This document shows positions 28,337 through 38,494 of a stretch of DNA of 64,000 bases, piece by piece. Source of the stretch: Actinophytocola sp. (lineage in GTDB: Bacteria; Actinomycetota; Actinomycetes; Mycobacteriales; Pseudonocardiaceae); assembly GCA_009377475.1 (NCBI GenBank), contig WHTY01000014.1:1-64000 (forward strand). Reading direction: 5' to 3'. Position numbers and translations under genes: made by a program. Position 1 is the stretch's first letter. The number at the start of each line of letters is the position of its first letter. Under the pieces are notes generated by a model. It made no database searches. It saw nothing but the letters and a program-made list of their open reading frames with translations, and was not told the DNA's origin.

Positions 28337-28361
28337 GCACCGTGCGGAGAGGGCACGGTGC
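28337..28361 (+). promoter_or_regulatory. Hairpin in the leader of the PE-like gene
   Basis: GCACCGTGC at 28337-28345 and its complement at 28353-28361 form a nine-pair stem, 27 bases before the ATG of the first type VII gene. It could be an operator or an mRNA stabiliser. Upstream, 28214-28336 shows no gene. Confidence 0.35.
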
Positions 28362-28387
28362 GATGGGGACCCAGGGGAGAGTGACAC

Positions 28388-28753
28388 ATGGTCAGGAGTC
28401 TGAGCGACGCGACCGCGTTCGCCACTGCGGCGGCGACGGGGCAGATCGGGATCGACCCGGACGCGGCGCAGACCGTCCTGAAGAAGATCCGCACCGGCAA
28501 GGACCAGGTGGACAACCTCATCTCCCAGTCGGTGAACCTCGGGGTCGCGCCTCGGCTCGGCGCGAACCCGGTCGGTGCCGCGATCGCAGCCAAGTACTCC
28601 GACCGCGCGAACGGCGGCCGTGACTCGTACGCCCAGGCGCTGCGCAACCTGCGCGCCCAGTACGAGCAGGTGGAGAACGCCATTGTCGCCGCGATCAAGA
28701 ACTACGACGAGATGGAGGCCGCTGGCGTCCGTTCGTTCGACGGCAAGGCGTGA
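28388..28753 (+). CDS. PE-like type VII secretion partner protein
   Basis: A small helical protein of 121 residues without a signal peptide. It reads as two long helices, and near its C-terminus has YDEME (106-110), a match to the YxxxD/E general secretion signal of ESX substrates; YEQVE (92-96) is a second match. It is followed 49 bases later by a PPE-like protein and then two EspG-like chaperones, the expected order for a secreted PE-PPE pair. Sequence similarity to mycobacterial PE proteins is not visible beyond layout, so a WXG100-like or ESX-associated partner is equally fair. AGGGGAGAG precedes the ATG. Confidence 0.65.
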   Translation: MVRSLSDATAFATAAATGQIGIDPDAAQTVLKKIRTGKDQVDNLISQSVNLGVAPRLGANPVGAAIAAKYSDRANGGRDSYAQALRNLRAQYEQVENAIVAAIKNYDEMEAAGVRSFDGKA

Positions 28754-28802
28754 CCGGTGCGCAGCCGAAGCTTCTCTGCATTCGCGATAGACAGGGGGAA
28801 CG

Positions 28803-30494
28803 ATGACTGACCCGTACGGCGGCTCGCAGCCGGAACCCACCGGTGACACCGCACAGACCGACACCACATCGAGTCCGCCGACCGGCGGCTCGAGCGTCTT
28901 GTCCGGCAACTCGTCGAACACCGAGGCGATCGTCGACAGCGCCCGCAGCGTGCGCGACGACTTCCTCTACGGCGACGACAGGGCGATCCTGAACCCGCCG
29001 AACTGGGCGAGCCAGTCCAGCTCCCAGCTCTACAACGGCGCGGTCAACGACAACGACCCCGGCTTCGCCGACAGCATGGGCCAGAGCTGGACCCACTACG
29101 GCACCGAGCTCAGCCATGTCGCCGACACGCTGTACGAGGCCATCACCCAGCTCAGCGGCGTGTGGGTCGGTCAGGGCTCCGGCGCGGCGCAGGGCGCGCT
29201 GATCGGTGTCGCCAACGCCAGCAGCACCGCGGGCGACGCGGCACGCACCATGGGCAAGCGGATGAGCCAGCAGGCCGCCGCCGCTGCCGAGGTCAAGAAG
29301 ATGCCGCCGCCCAAGGACTTCGACTACACCGCCGAGATCGACAAGCTGCTCACCGGCCACCCCGCCGCGATGAGCGTCAGCGACATCAAGTCCGAACTGG
29401 ACGCCGCGCAGGCCGTGCGGGCAGAGCAGCAGCGCTACATGGATGAGTACACCAGGGCGATGAGCGAGGTCGACAGCTCGACCCCGAGCTTCGCGCCGGA
29501 GTCCATCGGCGTGAAGCCGGTGGCAGGTGGCAACTACGCGAGCAGCCCAAGCTCCGTCGCGGGCAGCGGCGTGAACGTCACCGGTGGCGGCGCGAGCCTC
29601 GCCGGGGCGCAGGGCACCATCGACGCCGCGTCGGCTGCGGGCGCCAGGACCGGCGCTCCCGTCGGCACTGGCGCTGGCGTTGGGTCGGTCGCCGGCGGCA
29701 ACGTCAACCACCTCACCGGCGCGCCGACCCCGACCGGTTCGGTCGCGATGACCGGGGCGTCCGCCGTTTCGCCGCAGGCCAGCGGCCCCGGCGCCGCAGG
29801 TCTCGCTGGCGGTTTGGCGATCGGTGCTGGCGCTGGGCTCGCCGGAGCGAGGGCGCTCGCCAAGGGCAGCCGGACCGCCGGGAAGCACAGGGCCCAGCAG
29901 GACCAGCAGCAGCCCGAGGCCACGGAAAACACTGAGAACACTGAGAACACCGAGAACGCCGAGAACGCCGAGAACACTGAGGCCGCCGAGGCGCAGCGGG
30001 CCGACGCGATCGAGGCTCCCGAGACGGGCGCGGCGGCCAGTGGCGTCAGTCAGGGCGCTCCGGTGCAGGACGGCAGCTGGCAGGTGCCGCAGACCGGCGC
30101 GCCAGCCGCGCACGGCCCCGAGGGGCAGCCGCTCGCCGCTGGCGCCACCACCGGCGCCGCGGACCACGCCACTGCCGGCCCGGACGCCGGGCAGGTGACC
30201 GCGTCGACCGACAACAGCGCCACCGCGCAGTCGACTGCGGGCCAGCCGCAACAGCAGCAGTTGCAGGCACACCAGGCGCAGCAGCAGGCCGCCAACCAGG
30301 CCGGTCCGGTCGCCCCGATGCAGAGCCACCCGCACGCGTCCGGCGCGGGTGGCGGCGCTGGCGCGGCGAGCGTCGACGCCGACACCGAGCACGACCAGGC
30401 GTCGTACCTGATCGAGCCGGATCCGGACGACGTGTTCGGCCCGACCGACACGGCAACGGCGGGAGTTATCGGCGCTGAGTTCGAGGACGACTGA
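28803..30494 (+). CDS. PPE-like type VII secretion substrate with low-complexity tail
   Basis: A 563-residue protein with no signal peptide. Residues 55-215 form a helical PPE/WXG-like domain with a central WVG turn (VWVGQGSGAAQ) and the motif MPPPKDFDYTAEIDKLLTG. The remaining 340 residues are disordered and rich in Ala, Gly, Gln, Thr and Glu. They include a nine-base DNA repeat read as ENT/ENA units (about 377-396). The neighbours (PE-like before, EspG-like after, overlapping TGATG) indicate a substrate of an ESX-type secretion system. The machinery itself (EccA-E, MycP) is not in the window. Confidence 0.7.
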   Translation: MTDPYGGSQPEPTGDTAQTDTTSSPPTGGSSVLSGNSSNTEAIVDSARSVRDDFLYGDDRAILNPPNWASQSSSQLYNGAVNDNDPGFADSMGQSWTHYGTELSHVADTLYEAITQLSGVWVGQGSGAAQGALIGVANASSTAGDAARTMGKRMSQQAAAAAEVKKMPPPKDFDYTAEIDKLLTGHPAAMSVSDIKSELDAAQAVRAEQQRYMDEYTRAMSEVDSSTPSFAPESIGVKPVAGGNYASSPSSVAGSGVNVTGGGASLAGAQGTIDAASAAGARTGAPVGTGAGVGSVAGGNVNHLTGAPTPTGSVAMTGASAVSPQASGPGAAGLAGGLAIGAGAGLAGARALAKGSRTAGKHRAQQDQQQPEATENTENTENTENAENAENTEAAEAQRADAIEAPETGAAASGVSQGAPVQDGSWQVPQTGAPAAHGPEGQPLAAGATTGAADHATAGPDAGQVTASTDNSATAQSTAGQPQQQQLQAHQAQQQAANQAGPVAPMQSHPHASGAGGGAGAASVDADTEHDQASYLIEPDPDDVFGPTDTATAGVIGAEFEDD

Positions 30495-31291
30495 TGCGAC
30501 TGGGTGGGCCGCTGACACCCATCGAGTTCGACTTTCTCTGGGAGGCGTACGGCACCGGAGAGGTGCCGTACCCGCTTGAGCTGCGGTCCCACGGGGCGAC
30601 GTATGCCGAACGCTCCGAGCTACGCAGCCAGACGTTGCGATCCCTCGTCGCGAAAGGCGTCATCGACGACCGGGGCGCGCTCGCGCCCCGGCTCGCCGAC
30701 TACTTCGACCTGCTCGCCAGGGCGGAGATCAGCGTTGACTCCGTGCACGTCGTCGGCGCGGACACCAAGGCGGTGCTCGCGGTCGTCTGTGCGCTGGACG
30801 ACGACGGCCTGCTCGCGGTGCAGGACGAGGACGGCCTGCACCTGAGCGAGGTGCCAGCGGAGTCGCTGGCGAGCTCGATCGTCGGCCTGCTGCCGCCTGC
30901 GGAGCGGGGCAGGGAGCGGTCCATCACCATGCCGGTCGACACGCTCGTCACCGGCGCTGGCGCTGACTTCATGCAGCGCCGCAACGGCGCACCGGCCACC
31001 GAGGCAGGCAGCTCGGACGCCGATCGCAAGACCCTCGCCCGGCTGCACGCCCAGCCGAGGCTGCGGGGCGGGCAGATCGCGGCGAACTCCCGCACCGGCA
31101 CCGGCAGGCGTTCTCGCTCGCCGGTGCTGAGCTGGTTCGACACCGAGTCCGGCCGCTATCTCACCAAGGCAACGACCGGCACCGACGGCAGGGAGTGGAT
31201 CACCATCTCGCCCGCCGACGCCCCCACGTTGCGCCAGCGGGTGGCTGAGCTGATCACCTGGGTGCGCCGCGACCACGAGGTGGCGCGGTGA
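30494..31291 (+). CDS. EspG-family ESX secretion chaperone, copy 1
   Basis: A 265-residue cytoplasmic protein of the EspG family, which binds the tip of PPE proteins and keeps PE-PPE pairs soluble before export. The N-terminus LTPIEFDFLWEAYGTGEVPYPL, the middle LLPPAERGRERS and the C-terminal block AQPRLRGGQIAANSR then WFDTESGRYL are characteristic of actinobacterial EspG-like proteins. Its ATG overlaps the PPE-like stop as TGATG, strong evidence that it serves that protein. Confidence 0.82.
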   Translation: MRLGGPLTPIEFDFLWEAYGTGEVPYPLELRSHGATYAERSELRSQTLRSLVAKGVIDDRGALAPRLADYFDLLARAEISVDSVHVVGADTKAVLAVVCALDDDGLLAVQDEDGLHLSEVPAESLASSIVGLLPPAERGRERSITMPVDTLVTGAGADFMQRRNGAPATEAGSSDADRKTLARLHAQPRLRGGQIAANSRTGTGRRSRSPVLSWFDTESGRYLTKATTGTDGREWITISPADAPTLRQRVAELITWVRRDHEVAR

Positions 31292-31343
31292 GCGGTTGGG
31301 AGCTGCTGCGCCTTCCGGCGAAGGTCACAGAGCTGGAGATGCC

Positions 31344-32180
31344 ATGAGCGAGCGGCTGCTCAACCCGATGGTGTTCGACTTCCTGTGGGAGGAGCTGCAC
31401 CTCGGCGAGCATCCGTACCCGCTGCGGGTGCCATCGCACGGCGAGACCATGGACGGACGTCTCATGCTCCGCGCCGAGGTCGGCAAGCTGATGGTCGCTG
31501 ACGGCGTCAAGGACCGGCGTGGTGTCGTTGCGCCGACCCTTGAGCACTGGCTGCACGTGCTGGCGACAGCGACCCGCAGCGTGGACGCGATCCACAGCCC
31601 CGGCTCGGGGGAGGAGCCGGTGCTGGCGCTTGCCGCGTCCGACGGCGAGACCGGGGTGCTCGCGGTGCAGAGCGCGACGGGCGTCCGGCTGCGCCCGATC
31701 TACCCCGATGCGCTGGTCTCCGAGGTCATCACCCTGCTGCCAGCCTGCGAGCGGGGCACGCACCGCGCGATCACCCTCCCGCTCAACGACGCCCTGCGCA
31801 CCCCGCCCGCGCGGGTGAAGGTCAGCGCGAGCGGACGGGACGACGAACCACGGCCCAGGTTCGGGCTTCGCAGGTCAGGACGGTCGAGCCGGTCGCTGGC
31901 GGACCGCTCGGCGGGGAATCAGCGGGAGGACTACGCACTGCTGGCGGCGCAACCGAGGCTGCGCGGCGGTCAGCTTGCCGCGAACAGCAGGGACGAGATG
32001 GGCCGTAAACACCGTTCGTCCGTGCTGGCCTGGTTCGACACCGTCACCGGCCGCTACCTCAACATCGCGCGCTCCGGCGACGGCGGCCACGAGTGGATCA
32101 CCGTCGCGCCAGCGGACACGAAAACCCTGCGCACGCGGCTGGCCGAGCTGCTGACCGAGGTGAGCGATGCGGCGAGCTGA
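31344..32180 (+). CDS. EspG-family ESX secretion chaperone, copy 2
   Basis: A 278-residue paralogue of the preceding gene with the same layout: MVFDFLWEELHLGEHPYPL, LLPACERGTHRA, AAQPRLRGGQLAANSR and WFDTVTGRYLNIA. It carries a longer basic insert (about 165-190). The ATG at 31344 has GGAG upstream; an earlier frame start lacks one. Two different EspG-like proteins beside a single PE-PPE-like pair is unusual, since each ESX system normally has one EspG. The second may serve another substrate or the two may form a heterodimer. Confidence 0.8.
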   Translation: MSERLLNPMVFDFLWEELHLGEHPYPLRVPSHGETMDGRLMLRAEVGKLMVADGVKDRRGVVAPTLEHWLHVLATATRSVDAIHSPGSGEEPVLALAASDGETGVLAVQSATGVRLRPIYPDALVSEVITLLPACERGTHRAITLPLNDALRTPPARVKVSASGRDDEPRPRFGLRRSGRSSRSLADRSAGNQREDYALLAAQPRLRGGQLAANSRDEMGRKHRSSVLAWFDTVTGRYLNIARSGDGGHEWITVAPADTKTLRTRLAELLTEVSDAAS

Positions 32181-32401
32181 ACGGGTCACCTTGTCCGTCC
32201 GACGCAGGGAACTCGCACGGATTCGTTCGCGTTGAGCAGTCAGTGAGTGGGGCGCTACTGGTCCGGAGGCTGGGCGGTACCCTGAACAGACGTGGTGTCG
32301 GTCCCCGCTTGCACATCACTGGCCGGTGTGCTCGCCGAGCGCCCCGGTGACACGAAGTCGTCAGTCAATCAGGAAGGTCAAGGCCGTCTAGGCTGGTTCG
32401 C

Positions 32402-34750
32402 ATGGATCGAAAGCGCCTGCTGAAGAACCCCCTGGTGTGGATCGCCATCGCGGTGGGCGTCTACTTCCTTGTCTCAACGGTGCTCGACAGCAACCGGGAG
32501 TACGCCGAGGTACCGACGTCGCGGGCGCTGGAGCAGATCAGTGCTTCGAACGTCGCGGAGGCGCAGCTCAAAGACCGCGAGCAAGAGCTGATGCTGACGC
32601 TCAAGTCACCGGTCGACGTCGAGGGCGAGTCCTCGAACAAGGTGATGGCGCAGTTCCCCGCGCGCGCCGCCGAGGACATCTACAACCAGCTCAGCGAGAA
32701 CTCCAACGTCAAGTTCGACACCGAGGTCACGCAGGACTCGTTCCTCGGGCAGATGCTGATCTACATGATCCCGCTCGGGCTGTTGCTGCTGCTGTTGTTC
32801 TGGATGATGAACAACGCCCAGGGCGGCGGCAACCGAGTCATGAACTTCGGCAAGTCCAAGGCCAAGCAGCTCAACAAGGACATGCCGAAGACGACCTTCG
32901 ACGACGTCGCAGGCGCCGACGAGGCGGTCGAGGAGCTGCACGAGATCAAGGACTTCCTGCAGCACCCCGCCAGGTACCAGGCCCTCGGCGCGAAGATCCC
33001 GAAGGGCGTGCTGCTCTACGGTCCGCCAGGCACTGGTAAGACGCTGCTGGCGCGTGCCGTCGCCGGTGAGGCCAGCGTGCCGTTCTACACCATCTCCGGT
33101 TCCGACTTCGTCGAGATGTTCGTCGGTGTCGGCGCCTCGCGGGTTCGTGACCTGTTCGAGCAGGCCAAGCAGAACGCGCCGTGCATCATCTTCGTCGATG
33201 AGATCGACGCCGTCGGCCGCCAGCGTGGCGCTGGCCTCGGCGGTGGCCACGACGAGCGGGAGCAGACGCTGAACCAGCTGCTTGTCGAGATGGACGGCTT
33301 CGACTCGCGCGGCGGCATCATCCTGATCGCGGCGACCAACCGGCCGGACATCCTCGACCCGGCGCTGCTGCGGCCCGGCCGGTTCGACCGGCAGATCCCG
33401 GTCGCCGCGCCGGACATGCGCGGCCGCAAGGCGATCCTCACGGTGCACGCCAAGAGCAAGCCGATCGCACCGGACGCCAACATGGACGGGCTCGCCAAGC
33501 GCACCGTCGGCATGTCCGGCGCCGACCTGGCCAACGTGCTCAACGAGGCCGCGCTGCTGACCGCGCGCACGAACGGCACCGTGATCGACGACCACGCGCT
33601 CGAGGAGTCTGTCGACCGCGTCATCGGCGGTCCCGCGAGGAAGAGCCGGATCATCTCCGAGAAGGAGAAGAAGATCACCGCCTACCACGAGGGCGGGCAC
33701 GCGCTGGCCGCGTGGGCGATGCCGGACATCGAGCCGGTCTACAAGCTCACCATCCTGCCGCGCGGGCGCACCGGTGGGCATGCGTTGCTCGTTCCCGAGG
33801 ACGACAAGGAGCTGATGACCCGCTCCGAGATGATCGGGCGGCTGGTGTTCGCGATGGGCGGCCGCACCGCGGAGGAACTGGTCTTCCACGAGCCGACGAC
33901 GGGTGCGTCGTCCGACATCGAGCAGGCCACCAAGATCGCCAAGGCGATGGTCAAGGAGTACGGCATGAGCGCCCGCCTTGGCGCCGTGAAGTACGGCCAG
34001 GAGCAGGGCGACCCGTTCCTCGGCCGCTCGGCTGGCAAGGACGCCGACTACTCGCTCGAGGTCGCGCACGAGATCGACGAGGAAGTGCGCAAGCTGATCG
34101 AGACCGCGCACACCGAGGCGTGGGAGGTGCTGACCACCTACCGCGACGTGCTCGACGACCTCGTGTACGAGGTGCTGGAGAAGGAGACGCTCACCCGCAA
34201 GGACCTGGAGCGGATCTTCGCCCGGGTGCAGAAGCGGCCGAGGATCACGGTGTTCAACGAGTTCGGCGAGCGCAAGCCGTCGGACAAGCCGCCGATCAAG
34301 ACTCCTGGCGAGCTGGCGATCGAGCGCGGCGAGCCGTGGCCCCCACCGCCGCCTGCGCCACCGCAGCCGCCGGAGCCTGCCGAGCCGCAGCCCCAGCCGC
34401 AGTACGAGCAGGAGCCGCAGTACCCGGCGAGCCAGCAGCCGACACGGGAGCAACCTGCTCCGGCCCCAGTGTCCTGGGGCGACGAGCAGCGTGAGCGCGC
34501 GCGCGGCTCGTCGCAGCCGGAGAACCCGTTCGCGTACCGGCCGAACGGTGGTCCGCCGCAGGGCGGGTCCAACGGCGGCCAGCACGGTTCGCGGCAGTAC
34601 GGTGGCGACGGCGGTCCGCAGGGCCCGCAGGGTCGCAGTGGCCCGCCGAACTACGGCGCGCCGCCCGGATGGCGTCCCGCGACGTGGCCGGAGGGCAACG
34701 AGCGCCACAGTGGCGACCTAGATGAGCAAGATGGCCAACACCGACGGTGA
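32402..34750 (+). CDS. ftsH: ATP-dependent zinc metalloprotease FtsH
   Basis: Membrane-anchored AAA+ protease of 782 residues that degrades misfolded membrane and short-lived cytosolic proteins. Two transmembrane helices (about 11-27 and 117-138) flank an extracytoplasmic domain. Walker A is GPPGTGKT (207-214), Walker B is IIFVDEID, and the second region of homology contains [20 protein letters not shown]. The zinc site is HEGGH (429-433). A long Pro/Gln/Gly-rich disordered tail follows from about 625. Its last 29 bases overlap folE. 32181-32401 upstream holds no gene. Confidence 0.96.
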   Translation: MDRKRLLKNPLVWIAIAVGVYFLVSTVLDSNREYAEVPTSRALEQISASNVAEAQLKDREQELMLTLKSPVDVEGESSNKVMAQFPARAAEDIYNQLSENSNVKFDTEVTQDSFLGQMLIYMIPLGLLLLLLFWMMNNAQGGGNRVMNFGKSKAKQLNKDMPKTTFDDVAGADEAVEELHEIKDFLQHPARYQALGAKIPKGVLLYGPPGTGKTLLARAVAGEASVPFYTISGSDFVEMFVGVGASRVRDLFEQAKQNAPCIIFVDEIDAVGRQRGAGLGGGHDEREQTLNQLLVEMDGFDSRGGIILIAATNRPDILDPALLRPGRFDRQIPVAAPDMRGRKAILTVHAKSKPIAPDANMDGLAKRTVGMSGADLANVLNEAALLTARTNGTVIDDHALEESVDRVIGGPARKSRIISEKEKKITAYHEGGHALAAWAMPDIEPVYKLTILPRGRTGGHALLVPEDDKELMTRSEMIGRLVFAMGGRTAEELVFHEPTTGASSDIEQATKIAKAMVKEYGMSARLGAVKYGQEQGDPFLGRSAGKDADYSLEVAHEIDEEVRKLIETAHTEAWEVLTTYRDVLDDLVYEVLEKETLTRKDLERIFARVQKRPRITVFNEFGERKPSDKPPIKTPGELAIERGEPWPPPPPAPPQPPEPAEPQPQPQYEQEPQYPASQQPTREQPAPAPVSWGDEQRERARGSSQPENPFAYRPNGGPPQGGSNGGQHGSRQYGGDGGPQGPQGRSGPPNYGAPPGWRPATWPEGNERHSGDLDEQDGQHRR

Positions 34751-35384
34751 GTACGCCCGCCTGCGGGTGGATGACGACGAGTTCGAGACCGTGATCGAGC
34801 CGCCAGGCGGTCCGGTGTTCGATGCCGCGCGCGCCGAGAAGGCGGTGCGGGAGTTGCTCATCGCCTGCGGGGAGGACCCCGACCGCGACGGTCTGGTCGA
34901 GACGCCTGCCAGAGTGGCCCGCGCGTACCAGGAGATGTTCGCCGGGCTGCACACCAGTCCGGATGCCGTGCTCGACCGGACCTTCGACGAGAGCCACGAG
35001 GAGCTTGTTCTCGTAACGGACATTCCGCTATACAGCACATGTGAACACCATTTGGTGCCATTTCACGGTGTTGCGCACGTTGGTTACATTCCGGACGAAC
35101 GGGGCAGGGTCACCGGACTGTCCAAGCTCGCGCGGCTGGTGGACCTCTACGCCAAGCGGCCGCAGGTGCAGGAACGGCTCACCTCGCAGATCGCCGACGC
35201 GCTGGAACGCAAGCTCGGCCCGCGCGGCGTCATCGTCGTCGTTGAGGCGGAGCACTTGTGCATGGCGATGCGCGGCATCCGCAAGCCCGGCGCGCGAACG
35301 ACGACGTCCGCGGTCAGGGGGATACTGAAGACGTCGCCGGTGACGCGCGCCGAAGCGCTCGACCTGATCAAGGCGAGGCGGTGA
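34722..35384 (+). CDS. folE: GTP cyclohydrolase I
   Basis: First step of tetrahydrofolate synthesis: GTP to 7,8-dihydroneopterin triphosphate. The 220-residue protein has the zinc ligands Cys107 and His110 in STCEHHL and a later Cys in EHLCMAMRG, plus the conserved VAHVGYIP and [10 protein letters not shown] blocks. The start lies inside ftsH (29-base overlap); a second ATG three codons downstream is possible. It heads the folE-folP-folB-folK operon. Confidence 0.95.
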   Translation: MSKMANTDGEYARLRVDDDEFETVIEPPGGPVFDAARAEKAVRELLIACGEDPDRDGLVETPARVARAYQEMFAGLHTSPDAVLDRTFDESHEELVLVTDIPLYSTCEHHLVPFHGVAHVGYIPDERGRVTGLSKLARLVDLYAKRPQVQERLTSQIADALERKLGPRGVIVVVEAEHLCMAMRGIRKPGARTTTSAVRGILKTSPVTRAEALDLIKARR

Positions 35385-36250
35385 CGCCGGTGGTGGAACT
35401 GCGCCCGGCTTCCCATCCAGCACTGCCCAAGCCCGACCGCTGCGTCGTGATGGGCGTCCTCAACGTCACGCCGGACTCGTTCTCCGACGGTGGTAGGTAC
35501 CTCGGTCTCGACGACGCCCTCGACCACGCGCGGGAGATGCACGCGCGCGGGGCGGACCTGATCGACGTCGGCGGCGAGTCCACCCGGCCCGGCGCGGAGC
35601 GCGTCGACGCCGAGGTCGAGGCGCAGCGCGTCGTCCCGGTCATCAAGGCGCTCGCCGCGGAGGGCATCGCGCTGTCGGTGGACACCACCCGCGCCGCCGT
35701 CGCGGAAGCCGCGCTGGACGCGGGCGCGTCGGTGATCAACGACGTCTCCGGTGGGCTCGCCGACCCCGGCATGGCTCGGGTCGCGGCGGCGGCTGGCGCG
35801 CCGTGGGTGCTGATGCACTGGCGCGGCCACAGCAAGGAGATGCAGTCGCTGGCCAGCTACGACGACGTCGTCGCCGATGTCCGCGACGAACTGCTGGAAC
35901 GCGTCGACGAGGCCATGGCAGCCGGGGTCGTGGAGAACGCCATCGTGCTCGACCCCGGCATCGGCTTCGCCAAGCAGGCCGACCACAACTGGGCGTTGCT
36001 GAACCGGCTCGACGCGCTGCTCACGCTCGGCTTCCCGGTGCTGATCGGGGCCTCGCGCAAGCGGTTCCTCGGCGCGCTGCTCGCCGACGCCGACGGCGCC
36101 CCGCGCGAGCCAGCGGGCAGGGAGGACGCCACGGCGGCGATCTCGGCGCTGTCCGCCGCGCACGGCGCGTGGGGCGTGCGGGTGCACGACGTCGGCCCGT
36201 CGCTGGACGCGGTCCGCGTTGCCGCCGCCTGGCACCGGGGCCACGCGTGA
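35381..36250 (+). CDS. folP: Dihydropteroate synthase
   Basis: Condenses 6-hydroxymethyl-dihydropterin pyrophosphate with p-aminobenzoate; the sulfonamide target. The 289 residues include the signature [30 protein letters not shown], and the C-terminal GASRKRFLG loop. The GTG at 35381 overlaps the folE stop (GTGA). The stop overlaps folB, also as GTGA. Confidence 0.95.
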   Translation: MTPVVELRPASHPALPKPDRCVVMGVLNVTPDSFSDGGRYLGLDDALDHAREMHARGADLIDVGGESTRPGAERVDAEVEAQRVVPVIKALAAEGIALSVDTTRAAVAEAALDAGASVINDVSGGLADPGMARVAAAAGAPWVLMHWRGHSKEMQSLASYDDVVADVRDELLERVDEAMAAGVVENAIVLDPGIGFAKQADHNWALLNRLDALLTLGFPVLIGASRKRFLGALLADADGAPREPAGREDATAAISALSAAHGAWGVRVHDVGPSLDAVRVAAAWHRGHA

Positions 36251-36618
36251 CAGACCGGATCGCACTGACCGGCCTGCGGGCGTTCGGCAGGCACGGCGTG
36301 TTCGCGTACGAGCGTCGTGACGGCCAGGAGTTCCTTGTCGACGTCGTCTTGCACGTCGACCTCACGGCCGCGAGCAAGTCCGACGCGCTTGCCGACACCG
36401 TGGACTACGGCGCGGTCGCCGACATCGCCGTCCGCGTGGTGAGCGGCGACCCGTACGACCTGATCGAGTCGGTCGCTGGCCGGATCGCGGACGAGGTGCT
36501 TGCCGACGAGCGACTGGCGGACAAGATCCAGTCGGCCGAGGTCACCGTGCACAAACCGAGCGCGCCGATCCCGCACGAGTTCGCCGACGTCGCGGTCACC
36601 GTCAGCCGCGGCCGCTGA
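36247..36618 (+). CDS. folB: Dihydroneopterin aldolase
   Basis: Forms 6-hydroxymethyl-dihydropterin from dihydroneopterin. The 123-residue protein has the family core: GLRAFGRHGVF, TVDYGAVADI, LIESVAGRIAD and VTVHKPSAPI (the catalytic lysine region). GTG start in a GTGA overlap with folP. The gene corresponds in order to folX/folB of mycobacteria. Confidence 0.94.
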   Translation: MTDRIALTGLRAFGRHGVFAYERRDGQEFLVDVVLHVDLTAASKSDALADTVDYGAVADIAVRVVSGDPYDLIESVAGRIADEVLADERLADKIQSAEVTVHKPSAPIPHEFADVAVTVSRGR

Positions 36619-36628
36619 GGAACCGTCG

Positions 36629-37123
36629 ATGTCGCGCGCTGTGCTCTCCCTCGGCTCCAACCTCGGTGACCGCATCGGGTATCTGCGGCTGGCCGTCGCC
36701 GGGCTGGGCGACGCCGTGATCGCGGTGTCCCCGGTCTACGAGACGACCCCGTGGGGCGTCACCGACCAGCCTGACTTCCTCAACGCGGTGTGCGTCGTAG
36801 CAGACCCCGCGCGCGACGAGTGGGGCTGGTTGCGCGCGGGGCAGGCGCTGGAACGCGATGCGGAGCGCGTGCGGGAGCAGCGCTGGGGCCCGCGCACCCT
36901 CGACGTCGACGTCGTCACCGTGGACGGCGTCCGCTCGCACCACCCTGACCTGTTGCTGCCGCACCCAGGCACGCCGAGCAGGGCGAGCGTGCTCGTGCCG
37001 TGGTGCGACGTCGAACCGGACGCGGTGCTGCCCGGCCACGGCCCTATCGCCGCGCTCCGCGATGCCCTCCCCGCCGACGAGTTGGCCGGGGTCCGTCGGC
37101 GCGATGACCTGACACCGCGTTAA
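36629..37123 (+). CDS. folK: HPPK, 2-amino-4-hydroxy-6-hydroxymethyldihydropteridine pyrophosphokinase
   Basis: Transfers pyrophosphate from ATP to 6-hydroxymethyl-dihydropterin; 164 residues. Motifs are intact: LSLGSNLGDR, TTPWGVTDQPDFLNAV and QRWGPRTLDVDVV (magnesium aspartates). It lies ten bases after folB. In related genomes a DUF3180 gene follows directly; here a decayed gene lies between. Confidence 0.94.
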   Translation: MSRAVLSLGSNLGDRIGYLRLAVAGLGDAVIAVSPVYETTPWGVTDQPDFLNAVCVVADPARDEWGWLRAGQALERDAERVREQRWGPRTLDVDVVTVDGVRSHHPDLLLPHPGTPSRASVLVPWCDVEPDAVLPGHGPIAALRDALPADELAGVRRRDDLTPR

Positions 37124-37325
37124 CTCCGATGGTGGTAGGCAGGGTTTAGCTACCGCCCGCGCTGGGGAGTCGCGGTGGGGCTGCGGTGTGAGGCGCAACG
37201 ACGCGCGGCGTGCTGACGGGGACACCGCTTGGTGACGAATGGTGAGTGACGCACCCGGCGCGTGCGCCGGGCGTGGGATAACCGCGAGCGTCGAGACCAC
37301 GTGGCTTCACAGGAGACGGACAGCG

Positions 37326-38413
37326 GTGGCGTTTCTCACTGAGGACGACGAGGGCGGATTCCGTACGTGGCGTTCTCGCTGGCTCGGTGCGGCTTCCTCG
37401 CCGTCCGCGCTGCTGGTGCCCTTGACCGCGCTCGGCGCGACGCTGATCTTTTGGCTCGTGCACCAGGCGTTGATCGACGACTCCTACATCACCCTCACCT
37501 ACGCCCGGACGCTGGCCGAGCACGGTGAGTGGGGCATGTTGCCCGGCCATGAGGCCAACAGCGCGACGTCGCCGCTCAACGTCCTGCTCCTCGGCGGGCT
37601 GACCGTCATCCTCGGCAGTCCCGTCGTCGCGGCCGGTGTGTTGTACGTCGGCACCTGCGTCGCGCTGGTGCTGGGGCTCCGTGGCCTCGGCCACGCCACC
37701 GGGCTCGGCGACCGCGTGGCGGTGATCGGCGGGCCGCTGCTGATCGCGAGTCCGCTGCTGGCCGCCACCGTCGGCTTGGAAACCATGCTCGTCGTCGCTG
37801 GCATGACGTACCTCGCGTGGGCGTGCGCACGGGGCAACGCGGTCATGGCGGGCCTTGCGGGCGGGATGTTGCTGTGGCTGCGGCTGGACACCCTGCTCGT
37901 CGTGGTCGCGCTGGTGCTCGCTACCCCGGCGTTGTGGCGGCGACTGCACGTCGCGGCCGGTGCGCGTGGCGCTGGGCGTCGGGCTGTTCGCCGTCACGGC
38001 GATTCCCTGGTGGCACGGCATGGCCACCAAGATGCCGCTGCGGGAGACCCCGGTGCGCGGGAACTGGGCCATGCCGGACCAGTACGAGCGCCTCGGCCGC
38101 GACGTCGGCGATCTCGTCGGCAACGCGCCGGTGCGCACCGCGGGCGAGGTCGGCGCCGCTCAAGCCCGAGTACTGGTTGGACTGGCGACGTGGCTCCGCA
38201 CTGGGGGCCGGTCCCGGCACCGGCGGCTGGAACACCACCGGCATCGAAGGCACCGGGCACCGGAACGGTCACTACGAGCTGCTGCCCCACCGGCCGTCGC
38301 GGCAGGACAAGTCCGAGCACCGCCGCCCCACCACCGACCGGGCAGAGCCCCGCGGCGACCGATCGCAACCCGAGGAGGCAAGGCCGGTGACCGAGGACGA
38401 CCGGCCAGCCTGA
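37326..38413 (+). pseudogene. Decayed integral-membrane (glycosyltransferase-like) protein gene
   Basis: Starting at GTG 37326 (AGGAGA upstream), an intact frame encodes a membrane protein with DDSYITLTYARTLAEHGEWG, NSATSPLNVLLL and several helices, a pattern seen in multi-spanning actinobacterial GT39/GT87-like proteins. Near 37960-37975 the sensible reading moves to another frame (VALGVGLFAVTAIPWWHG, then RLGRDVGDLVGNAPVRTAGEVGA). Near 38150-38165 it moves again (LKPEYWLDWRRG, then GGWNTTGIEGTGH) and ends at 38413. All three frames have coding character in turn, and material between them seems to be missing, so several lesions, not one sequencing slip, are likely. The exact family and the missing parts are inference. 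Confidence 0.7.
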
Positions 38414-38494
38414 CACGGCGGCCCGTTACTGGTCCGGATCGCGCGTGCGCGGCCCGGATTCCCGCGTGCACCCTGTGTCTCCTACGCTGGCCGA

